From positions 1-64,000 of the forward strand of contig JBBHKE010000986.1 in the NCBI GenBank assembly GCA_037447655.1: a stretch of 64,000 bases of DNA, read 5' to 3'. Under the pieces are notes generated by a model. It was not told the origin of the DNA. It did no database searches and worked only from the letters and a program-made list of their open reading frames with translations. Positions 55,420 through 64,000 of the stretch are shown in pieces; within the stretch, counting starts at the first letter, position 1; each line of letters begins with the position of its first letter. The position numbers and the translations under genes are program-made. Source of the DNA: Zygnema cylindricum (taxonomy: Eukaryota; Streptophyta; Zygnematophyceae; Zygnematales; Zygnemataceae).

Positions 55420-55628
55420 CTACTCCGTGAATCGCTATTATTGTTAATGTTTTTTTTGCCACTTAAAACATTTTTTTCCCGTACACACGTAAAAATCTGA
55501 CGGTTGTTATCGAAAGGTAATATTCTCAGCTTCCGATTGACGATCTCAAACTGAAAATTGGACGAGTGTGCACAGAGAAAATATATTTTTAAAAAAATTA
55601 TTAAACACTAATAGCGATACTCGATGTA
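55420..55628. mobile_element. short TIR element, 209 bp, diverged
   Basis: Ends CTACTCCGTGAATCGCTATT and AATAGCGATACTCGATGTAC are inverted matches to the 54563/56332 family with several changes. Confidence 0.6.
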
Positions 55629-55799
55629 CCGCGAGAAATATACTGTAGCAGACCTGTTACTTCGTTACGCGTGTACACCGTCTATTGCTACAGCTTATGT
55701 TTTTTTCTCCACTTAAAAACATTTGAAGTCCGTACACACTTGTCGGAATGCTGCTCTTACGGCTATCCAGAGAAGAAAAAAATAGAAAAAAGAAAAAAA

Positions 55800-55900
55800 A
55801 AGTCAAGGCAAGACCAGACAAGACTAGACGAGACAAGACAGGACAAAACAAGACAAAACAAGACAGGACAAGACAAGACTAGGACAGGAAAGACAAGATT
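55800..55900 (+). repeat. AGACAAGAC simple repeat
   Basis: About 100 bp of imperfect GACAA/AGACAAGAC repeats. Confidence 0.85.
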
Positions 55901-56331
55901 CTCACATTCCGATTGGCTTACTTCAATCGAATATCAACTATGTGCACGGAGAAAAAATGTTTAAAGTGTTAGGGTAACATTCCATTAGGCGGTCCCAGTA
56001 AATGTACGGACAAGTCTACTGACAGCGTTTACTGGAAGTCCGCTCCATTTTGTCGGGCCAGGAACGGACCTTCCCCAATTATGATTGGCGCCACATAGGT
56101 TAGAGTCCAGATTCTGAAAATCTTAAAAGAATCTACAAACGGAAAGTCACAACGAAATATCTGTACAACCGGAGGTAGTTAATGATTCGTACGTCAAGTT
56201 TGCGGCTAGATTTTGATTTTCAAAATGAAAATCAAAATTTCGAAACGGAATGGCAAAAGGACGCGGCAAACTTTGAATGTCGGTGGATGTCAGACGGAGC
56301 GTGCGAGGATATTTTTTCGACTGACCTGCAT

Positions 56332-56554
56332 CTACACCGCGCATCGTTATTAGTGTCAACGACTCTAATTTGGGTTCTTAAAATTTTGATTTTTTTCCAA
56401 AAATAGTGTACATGATTTAAAAAATTAAATAAGCAACGCTATTTAAGGAAGTGGACCATAATCAGCCACGTTTCTCACACTAAATTAGAATTGTTAACAC
56501 TAATTTTTTTTTACACTATTTAAACTTTGACACTAATAACGATGCGCGGTGTAG
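56332..56554. mobile_element. short TIR element, 223 bp
   Basis: It has a perfect 28-bp inverted repeat (56332-56359 and 56527-56554; starts CTACACCGCGCATCG). Identical in length to 54563-54785. Nested in the Harbinger-like MITE. Confidence 0.88.
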
Positions 56555-56646
56555 CGTGGCAGGCGGCACATGGCATGTACGACGTGTACGCCTGTGATCG
56601 TTGTTCAAAGTAGGATTTTTTTGCTTTATCACGTGTACCAATGGTA

Positions 56647-56702
56647 ATCATCGAGTGGGCCCCAACTCTCCTCGCGAGGAGAGTTGGGAGCCACTGGATG
56701 AT
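56647..56702. repeat. 56-bp inverted repeat with 28-bp perfect core
   Basis: CCCAACTCTCCTCG and its exact complement meet at 56674/56675. Outer arms AGTGG/CCACT and ATCATC/GATGAT extend it with three mismatched positions. Confidence 0.92.
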
Positions 56703-56929
56703 GTGCGCGATTGCTTCACGGATATCAAAAAGGGAAACATCCAACGGTCAATAATGACGCCTACATCATTGGAGCTTCTCGACAGCTTTCCAGTAACGAT
56801 GTTTCGTTTACAATATAAAATAAAATAGTAAGGTATTGTACGGTACTGTACGAAAATGTACGGCGTCCAGTAACGAACCCCACTTTTCGTCTAATGGAAT
56901 GTTACCCTTATTAATAAAAATCGGAAAAA

Positions 56930-58408
56930 ATAGCGATACACGGTATAGTTCAAGAAAACAAAGAAATGCACTAAGGCCTGCTCCATTATGCGGTCCCAGT
57001 AAACATGCGGATACGTCTATTTCTAGTGTTTACTGGCACGGCCTTCCATTATGTCGCGTCAGTAAACATCGTTTCTCAATTATGATTGGCGCCACGTAAG
57101 TTAGTTTTATTAAGTAAAAAAGTACAAATAATGATTTAGTACAGGCAATTTTCATGTAACTGTGTTTTAACAAACAGCGTAATGAAAACCTCATAATGAC
57201 GTGAAACTGTACGTTTTGTCAGATTCTGTACTTGTACTTAATTTACAGTGGATATATTCAGCACCCAAATTTACGCCCAAATTAGAGTAAATTTCCTTTT
57301 TGAAAAAGTTCAATCACACAAATTACTAAATTAGAGTTCATAACTCTAATTATTATTTTTTCAATATTTAATCTAATTTTTTCTCTACTCTAATTACAAT
57401 TCGCGCTGTACTTCATTTCCGCGGTATGTACTGATATACTTTAACAGTTTAAGATATCGTAATGTATTTTATTCTGTTTTTTTTTTTAGTTTTTCGTATT
57501 TTTATTATATAATAAGTCAGAGTCGGTCAACGCAATTTAAAAAATATGAAATTTTGAATAATGCGCATATGCGTTCTTTTTCAAAATACTTTTCTGTGCG
57601 CATAGTACGAATGAAACATCTATGGTTCACCTTGTCCGAAAGCACGTGATTTTGGGGACGTCTGAAAATTTTCATTTTTCATCGACGCACGTGTCTATTG
57701 TACAGGTGTAGCAAATTGATTGGTTCTGTAATGGTAAACTCATCACCGCGAGGTCACCGCAAGGTGGGTTCACCATTACAGAGGCAGATGGAGCGTTGCT
57801 TCGCAGATGAAGACCAAAATGTAATCAGACGGTCGATATTTTCTCTCCGGATACTTGGAGAATCATAATCTTATTGTCTGTAATGTTGTTTTCAAGAAAC
57901 TCACGAAAATATAGTACGGCATGGTACGGGCAAGTACAAAATTCTGTATTAAACCTCACTTTTCGTCTGATGTAACCATACCCTTATTCACTTTTCCAAA
58001 AAATTCACGATTGACCTAATGTACCTTTAGTTGTAAAACGTGGCATCGTGCGATTCGTCAAAAATTACTCTAATAGAGAAACAATTTTTCATCATTGTTG
58101 TTTTTATAAAATAGCGTAATGAGAATATTTATTAAAAGAAAGTGCGATGGAAAAATCATTGAGGTACAAAAGGGAAAAAATAAAAAAAACATTTAAAGAC
58201 AATAAGATTATGATGCCAACAAGGACTAAAACAAAACAAAACAAACAAAAAAGGAAATCAAAGGTAATTAGGTTAACTTGCAAGACTAAACAAACTACCA
58301 AAGATGACTAGACAAAAAGGAAAAACCTACTCTATATGATGCACTTCAACCCTAACAAACTAAATATATATATATATTATATACTAAAACTAAAACTAAA
58401 TATACTTA
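56930..58408. other. transposon-derived AT-rich DNA, no gene
   Basis: It contains a partial copy of the Harbinger-like family at 56980-57110 (GGTCCCAGTAAAC, ATTATGATTGGCGCCAC). A right end of the short TIR family lies near 57390-57420, and a third Harbinger-like right end (CGTCTGATGTAACCATACCC) at 57967-57986. An imperfect 58-bp hairpin is at 57725-57782. Confidence 0.5.
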
Positions 58409-60526
58409 GGGTCACGTTCCATCAGTTGAAAAGTGGGGTAGTTTACAAAAAACCGCGACTATCCGTACCAAACCGTACCTCTTATTTTGTTTTTATAAGC
58501 GAAAAAACATTACAAAGAATCTTATCAATACTCTTTGAAGGTCTGGGAGGTAACACTAATCGCCGGATATCCATCCACGAGGCGTTCGCTTCATTTTTCT
58601 CTGTAGCTGCCAAGGTACCTCAAAGAGGTGGGTTGGCAACGTACCTCAAAGAGGTGGGTTGGCAGATACAAAAAAAAAAAATTGCGACACACTAAACGAT
58701 TAAGCTATGTGTCACGAACGAAAAATCACAAAATTTGATTATGGTATGTACCTTTTGTTGTTCTTTGGTCTAAAATAGACCGCAGAAGCGACCCAAACTA
58801 TCATGCAAGAAGTTAAGCAAAGTTAGGCCAATGAACAGTCATTTGAAATGCATCCTCCATATGCGTACACAGACGCAACAGACAACATTTAGGGATCCGT
58901 GAAAATCACAACTCACCCTAAGACAATGCATGATATAACAAACATAACATTAAGGTTTGATGGAGTAATCAACATAAACAAACCTTAGGATAACATCTAA
59001 GGTTTGATGGAATAATCAACATAACAAACCCTAGGACAAATGCATTAACAATGCATATCAAACACATATATAAAATAACATAACTAAATAATAACAAACA
59101 AATGCATCACACATAAACAAAAGTATAATCAAAGTATAATCAAATAATCATTATATCATTCAAAGTGCATGACCTAATCGACAACCCTAAAATACTACAT
59201 CTTTGGTCCCCACTTTACTAACCAGCATTGATGATTTCGCTTACAAAGCTCATAGCTATATATACTCTTGTGAGCTGTCAACAAATCACTAACTGTCAAA
59301 ATATCCAACATAACTTCCACTAAAACATAATATCCTATTACGACAAAATCCTAACTGGAAAGTACGTAACTATCATTATCTCCTATAACCTACTATTAAG
59401 AATAAACTAATCGTAAGCGTACACCTGAAAGTCAAGCAATCGTAAGCGTACACTTGTCTGCAAATACGACACATAAATTAAAGTGTCGATATCCTCATTA
59501 ATCACATAAAATATAACTATTTTAATCAACACTAAATCATTAGTTCGCATAAAACAAAATATTGATGTTTCAAATAATTACACCGAGGCGTCCGCAAAAT
59601 ACGCGTCATAAGCGACAACTCGCTTAGTCACTTGTAGATAAATCCACGTAGTGAACCGACATCGCATATGTACGGTCCACTATATAATGCGTCATAAAAA
59701 ACAATGTGATCTCTTTAAAAATATTGGCGGACGCCGTCCGCCCTCCATGTGTACCTCGAACCACTGCCGAAATTAATCCGTACCTTCTAAATCTTTTCCG
59801 TACTGAATATGCGTCGTTTGCAATAAATGCGCCTGTCGCAAACTGTTTTGTATGTGCGACGTACTATTTTAACTTGTCGCATTATGTTTTGTACGTGCGA
59901 TGTACTATTTTAACTTTTGGAATATTTACATCGGATCGCTTCGCGATCCGCCGTCCATTTCACTTACGCATTCGGCGCCACTCAATTACTCCATTAATTT
60001 TACTCATGCATTTAATTCCCCTATCGGCAAATCCTTTCGAACCTCCACATTATATCAGGAAATTACATACGCATGCGCACGCATGTACGAAACTAAATCT
60101 TCCAAAAACAACACCTTTAAAAAGCAGCTGAAAATAAAAAAAAAAATCTTGAAGTTGTCCTTCGTCACGATATTTCTAGCAACGCTCTTTCGTCACACTA
60201 TTTCTGACAAAGGGTTTTCGTCTTGTTCGAAAATAGGAACCTTAAAAAATGAGTTGGCGTAAAAGACTGGCGTTTGCAAAATGTACAAAAGTTATGTTGT
60301 ATTATGATTTGGTACGCAGGTTCATGTTACACAAGTGAAGATTTGAAGTGAAATTTGTCGGTGTGAAGATCTTTAAGAGATTTTGAATATCCGGTCAAAA
60401 CCCACGTGGTGCCACTCAATGTATAACATGTGGTTTACAAACTCTTCGTGATGGAACATCGACTCAATTAACCCGACCCGTGAAGTTGGTCGTACGATTA
60501 CAGAAACGTCCGATGGAACGTTACCC
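58409..60526. mobile_element. Harbinger-like TIR element, 2.1 kb, TSD TTA
   Basis: The left end GGGTCACGTTCCATCAG and the right end, inverted GGGTAACGTTCCATCGG, match at 15 of 17 positions, with TTA flanking both (58406-58408, 60527-60529). Subterminal TTGAAAAGTGGGGT matches the MITE at 55972. No transposase ORF is recognised inside, so it is non-autonomous. Small tandem repeats occur at 58610-58672 (24 bp x2), 58945-59040 and 59845-59920 (about 38 bp x2). Confidence 0.65.
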
Positions 60527-60529
60527 TTA

Positions 60530-61118
60530 TATTTAGGGTATGTCCCCATGTGCATAAGTAAGGGTTTTTTTCTGTCGTTTTCTTGTAAACCTTAGCGCCG
60601 TACTGCCTAAGTTGCAACCGTACGAAGGAATCGCAAATTTGTAGAGTACAGTTTGCGTCATTCTCGAACTTAAGATGTACGAAAATTTGTCGTCTTGTGT
60701 TTTTCGACCCACAGCCATGACAAAAAACGTCATCTTCAAACTTTTCTTTAAAACACATCAACGATGTGTTTTAAAACTAGGTATTTTCGATAAACAAATA
60801 GGAACATATATTCGCACTTGCCGTAATTTTTGAAAAGTTTCATATGTTTTCCAAGGACAATTAAAAGTACAAAATTCGCTATGTTTTGTCTGTTTGCGTT
60901 TGGTACGATGAAGAAAAGTACAAAATTTGTTAGGTTTTGTCTGTTTTTGTCCAGTGCAGATTTTTTTTGCACGGCTCCCGAAATTATGGTGCCATTTCAC
61001 GTCGATCGGATAAGAGACGCAAAGGCAAAGCGTATCTTCTTCAACAGTGAAACGACACATGGTGGAAGGCGGTACGTCTACAATGTCACGGTAAGACATG
61101 CGACGTCACGAGCAATTC
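60530..61118. other. no gene seen
   Basis: AT-rich unique DNA with one small direct repeat (GTACAAAATT-G-TA-GTTTTGTCTGTTT) near 60868 and 60915. Confidence 0.4.
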
Positions 61119-61126
61119 CAAAAAAT

Positions 61127-62303
61127 TAGTGTTGTGTATCGGTAAGGATTTGTCGATAACCGATATGAACCTTTTTTCGGGTACCCGATAATGGATATAT
61201 TGGTATGATATATCGTTATTGGTGTTATCGCCGATAAATACCCAATATTTATCGGTATTTATCGGCGATACCACCGATATCGATAACTATCGGCGATATA
61301 TGTGCGGACCGTACATATAAATGTACGACCGGTATACTCAACTGTACCTCATATTCCTCGGACGCGCCGCGGACCCCCTTCCCCCCGATTTCGGTAAAAA
61401 ATCGCGATTTTTCCTTGATTATCTATTGTTTAAGGGAGTTTTACTTGGGTTCCACGCTCCCATACCCTTCCTTAATGTCCTTTTGACTGTTAGTTACGCC
61501 CATAGATGTCCAAATCGTACGAATTCAGACTTTTCTGTTAAAATTACGTAATATTCGTCGATTTCATACTTTTCGTAAATTTCGTATAGATTTCTTTGTA
61601 CGACGAAAAGCGAAATACTAGAAAATCCTTAAAAAATCTTTAAAATTACGAACAAGTAACATAAATGTACGAAATTATATGGAAAGTGTACCCTTCAAAC
61701 CTAATAATACGGCAAATCTTTGTCAACCGTACTGAAATATATAGGAACGTACGGCAATGTACCCTATAAACCCTAAAATCTCCCCTTATAATAACCCTAA
61801 GTAGTACGAATATGTACAAACATTGCACGTAAATATACGAAAAATGTAGTGCAGCTGTACTAAAATATACGAAATTGTACTGCAGTGTATCCTCCAAACC
61901 CTAAAATTAATATCCCTAACAAGTACGGAAAATACGGCCACTGTACGTACATGTATGAAAAGTGTGCGGCTGTTATACTGAATATACGGAATTTAAGAAA
62001 TGTACTCTAAAACCCTAAAAATCATTTATATAACCCTAGAAAGTACGGACATATACAGACACTGTATATAACTGTACGAAAAATGTACGGGTGCAATGGA
62101 AGGTACTTTGTTATACAAAATCAATAATATAATACAGTATGTTATAAAGTACTATTGTATGCATAGTATATATTTTTTAAGTTATCGCCGATATGGAATT
62201 TGTTGGTCTCAGACCGATATATCGGAACCTCTGACCGTTCGATAACCGATAACTATCGGTATCGGTGTTATCGCGATAAGTTTTTTACCGATGCACAACA
62301 CTA
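61127..62303. mobile_element. non-autonomous hAT-like transposon, TSD CAAAAAAT
   Basis: The ends TAGTGTTGTGTATCGGTAA and the inverse of TAGTGTTGTGCATCGGTAA match at 18 of 19 positions. They are flanked by the 8-bp duplication CAAAAAAT (61119-61126, 62304-62311), as expected for hAT. Both subterminal zones are packed with direct and inverted ATCGG/CCGATA words, typical transposase-binding arrays. The core (61540-62110) is the telobox-like repeat also seen at 53042-53640. No transposase ORF. Confidence 0.93.
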
Positions 62304-62311
62304 CAAAAAAT

Positions 62312-62960
62312 AACGTGCGACAACACAGATTGTAGACGTTGACAACCGTCACGGGTATCGTTGACGTATACAATCGTCACAAGCGTAAGTTACGATTACG
62401 TTCTTACACATATGGACACTTGAAAACCGGGTCCGGCGGATCCGCGCTAAAATACAAAGTAAGTTTGTTAAGTTACAAGTACATGGCGACATACCCTTAT
62501 AATATACTTATAAAATATGGCGAGGTTAACGAAGGCCTCTCCGTACCATTTGCCCTTACAACCTAGCCGACAAAAAAATCAAACTGTAGGAATCTAATCC
62601 GACCAATAAACTTTCCAGCCTCACGCCCAGATTCATGTCCGTACACACCATATACACGGACTACAAGTCATGAAAGAAAAAGAAAAGATAAGAAAATGTC
62701 GTCATCACCGTCGACATTTTTGACCTATTAGCTGACTCAATCATGAGAATGGGAACGAACGGAAATTCCCGCCCAGGCATTGCGCTAAAAAGAAACCTCC
62801 GTCTCGCTTCGCAAAGTCAGCAAACCCAAAGACCTACCGTACCGTACTTCTGTACTTTTTATACTCTTGTATTTTTTTTTCCTTTTGAAAAGCTGCCTAC
62901 GTCAGCGAATCTTAAAGGCGAACCGACTTTTGCATTAGAAAAAGGTGCACACGTCATCTC
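62312..62960. other. upstream region of the F-box gene
   Basis: Unique sequence with no gene or repeat recognised. Probably distal promoter. Confidence 0.4.
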
Positions 62961-62964
62961 TATC

Positions 62965-62970
62965 TATAAA
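62965..62970 (+). promoter_or_regulatory. TATA box of the F-box gene
   Basis: CTATCTATAAACACACC places TATAAA about 240 bp before the ATG. The transcript would then begin near 62996, right at the start of a CT-rich leader, as in many plant genes. Confidence 0.5.
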
Positions 62971-62997
62971 CACACCGGGATTTTTTAAAATTCTATC

Positions 62998-63165
62998 GAT
63001 ATTCCCATCCTTTCCCTCCTTCCCTCCTTCCCTCTCTCCCTCCTTTCCCTCTTCCCTCCTTCCCTCTCTCCCTCCTTCCCTCTCTACCTCCTACAAGTGT
63101 TCTTTAGTGCCTTAACCCACTTGGGTATTTCAGCTTCTCTCTCTCTCTCTCCCTCTCTCTAACAC
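62998..63165 (+). repeat. CCCTCCTT-rich pyrimidine leader
   Basis: TTCCCTCC/TCCCTCTC repeats, then CTCTCTCT, lie between TATA box and ATG. Probable 5' UTR. Confidence 0.7.
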
Positions 63166-63210
63166 CAATTCCCTCTCCTTTTTTCCCCTACGTTTTTAAA
63201 TTTCCCCTCC

Positions 63211-63357
63211 ATGGATGCCTCTAATACCCCCATTGTACCCGAATTATCAAATACCCTCCTCCCAGGCCTACCCACCGACCTAGCCCTCTTCTGTCTGGCA
63301 CGTGTCCCTCCTCCTCTCTCTCTCTCCCTTCCGACCGTCTGCCGAGCCTGGGAAAAG
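63211..63357 (+). CDS. F-box (kelch-type) protein, first exon
   Basis: The ATG opens MDASNTPIVPELSNTLLPGLPTDLALFCLARVPPPLSLSLPTVCRAWEK. LLPGLPTDLALFCLARVP...VCRAW is the F-box of plant F-box/kelch proteins (usually I/L-PGLPDD-A--CLARVPR----L--VC--WR), which binds SKP1 in SCF ubiquitin ligases. The exon is taken to end at 63357 before GTTGGT, because family homology stops there. Without splicing the frame reads on to a stop at 63448-63450 and no kelch repeats follow. The rest of the gene lies beyond 64000 or within unrecognised exons. Kelch repeats are not visible, so the subfamily is inferred. The first Asp of the usual PDD is Thr here. Confidence 0.7.
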
Positions 63358-63693
63358 GTTGGTCCCAGCAACTCCGTACACTTTTGCCTTTTTCCCAACA
63401 ATGCTGCAAAATTCCGTACAATGCATTCAAGAGTATTTACAGATTGCTAAAAGTAAGGGCACGGGAGAATTTTGCTCCCGAAAATTTTCATATTTTATTT
63501 TTTGGTTTTGTTTTTTTCTGGGTATCTTACTATTTTTTTGGAGCTGCCCGGGAATGCGGGCAGGTGTGGCGAGAAGGTGAGGTGGCGAGAGTGAGAGCGC
63601 AGGAGGGAGTGAGAGGGAGGGCGGTGGGAGTGGTGATGGTGGACCGACTGGATGCAGAAGGGAGAGTGGACGTGACTCTCTTTTGTGTAGAGA

Positions 63694-63703
63694 GACGGTG
63701 GGT

Positions 63704-63776
<73 letters not shown>

Positions 63777-63835
63777 CTTCTCCCTCCCTCTCTCTCTCTC
63801 TCCCTCTCTCTCTCTCTTCTCCCTCTCTCCCTCTC
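63694..63835 (+). repeat. CT microsatellite
   Basis: An almost pure (CT)n run lies at 63698-63772, followed by interrupted CT/CCCT. It is in the putative first intron of the F-box gene. The antisense Arg/Glu-rich ORF over it is an artefact. Confidence 0.95.
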
Positions 63836-64000
63836 ATTCTCTATTTGTATCGTTACCTCTCCCGTGTCTTCTTTTCTCCTAGACTCACCAGATCCTTTCT
63901 TTCTGTTGAGTCCTCGTTTCTCCTCACCTGGTTTCTGTCCGTACTATCTATTGTTTTTTCTATCTCTCTCTTCTCTTCCTCCTGTCATCTTCCCCAAACC

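Larger units (their letters stand above)
55972..56907. mobile_element. PIF/Harbinger-like MITE, 936 bp, TSD TTA
   Basis: Ends GGGTAACATTCCATTAG and its inverted copy are flanked by TTA on both sides (55969-55971, 56908-56910). GG-starting TIRs and a TTA target fit PIF/Harbinger. It contains the 223-bp element at 56332 and the perfect palindrome at 56661. Its subterminal GAAAAGTGGGGT recurs in the element at 58409. Confidence 0.82.

Noticed and set aside
59706-60262. Two overlapping plus-strand ORFs of 141 and 120 aa
   Set aside because: They lie inside a Harbinger-like element, overlap in different frames and include tandem-repeat sequence. No domain or codon pattern supports either.
63427-63837. 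Antisense Arg/Glu-rich 136-aa ORF
   Set aside because: Created by the CT microsatellite. It runs opposite to the F-box gene.

Overview
The window looks like nuclear DNA from a green-lineage (streptophyte) eukaryote. The evidence is a leucine-rich-repeat gene built from 72-bp one-repeat exons with GT/AG introns, the start of a plant-type F-box (probably F-box/kelch) gene, and a dense layer of nested plant-type Ty1/copia and Ty3/gypsy retrotransposons. A Ty3/gypsy remnant carrying part of a DNA cytosine methyltransferase, and the LRR/Cys-rich/Pro-rich gene type, make me favour a streptophyte alga or a bryophyte over a seed plant. That is inference, and I cannot name the species. No bacterial genes, rRNA, bona fide tRNA or CRISPR array is visible.

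Layout. 1-3753 (+): 3' part of an LRR, Cys-rich, Pro-rich secreted protein gene, with a long intron holding about 1 kb of purine-rich DNA. 5528-9670 (+): decayed non-autonomous copia element (D). 9671-13000: low-complexity DNA. 13000-22330 (-): old copia pseudogene, split by a nearly perfect, recently inserted autonomous copia element at 14307-20722 (TSD TGGCT, 1449-aa Gag-Pol). 22492-28883 (+): second decayed non-autonomous copia (E) with two solo LTRs inside its LTRs. 28884-32207 (-): gypsy remnant with gag, two zinc knuckles, protease, truncated methyltransferase and integrase end. 32208-37616: mostly unresolved, with a mutated retropepsin (-) and a stop-riddled gypsy RT/RNase H (+). 37557-39857 (-): broken ORF of unknown nature. 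39858-50290 (-): 5'-truncated copia element (C), invaded by a solo LTR and by a young non-autonomous copia element B (44852-49157, TSD AAAAT, 628-aa ORF). 50291-57440: 49-bp minisatellites, a repeated TATA module and short inverted-repeat elements. 55972-60526: Harbinger-like elements. 61127-62303: non-autonomous hAT-like element with an 8-bp TSD. 63211-63357 (+): first exon of an F-box gene with TATA box and CT-rich leader.

How the parts relate. All the copia elements share one organisation. The gag start codon lies at the inner end of the 5' LTR, and the frame crosses the LTR boundary and runs directly through the primer-binding site. That site reads TTATGGGCCCACC on the element strand, complementary to the anticodon stem-loop of initiator tRNA-Met rather than to a tRNA 3' end. 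This indicates half-tRNA priming, as in Drosophila copia. The ORF ends against the polypurine tract, so almost no internal sequence is untranslated. Elements B, D and E share one large internal deletion (protease, integrase and most of RT). They are best read as a gag-retaining family mobilised in trans by relatives of the autonomous element. Two LTRs in the window carry their ATG in frame into foreign flanking sequence.
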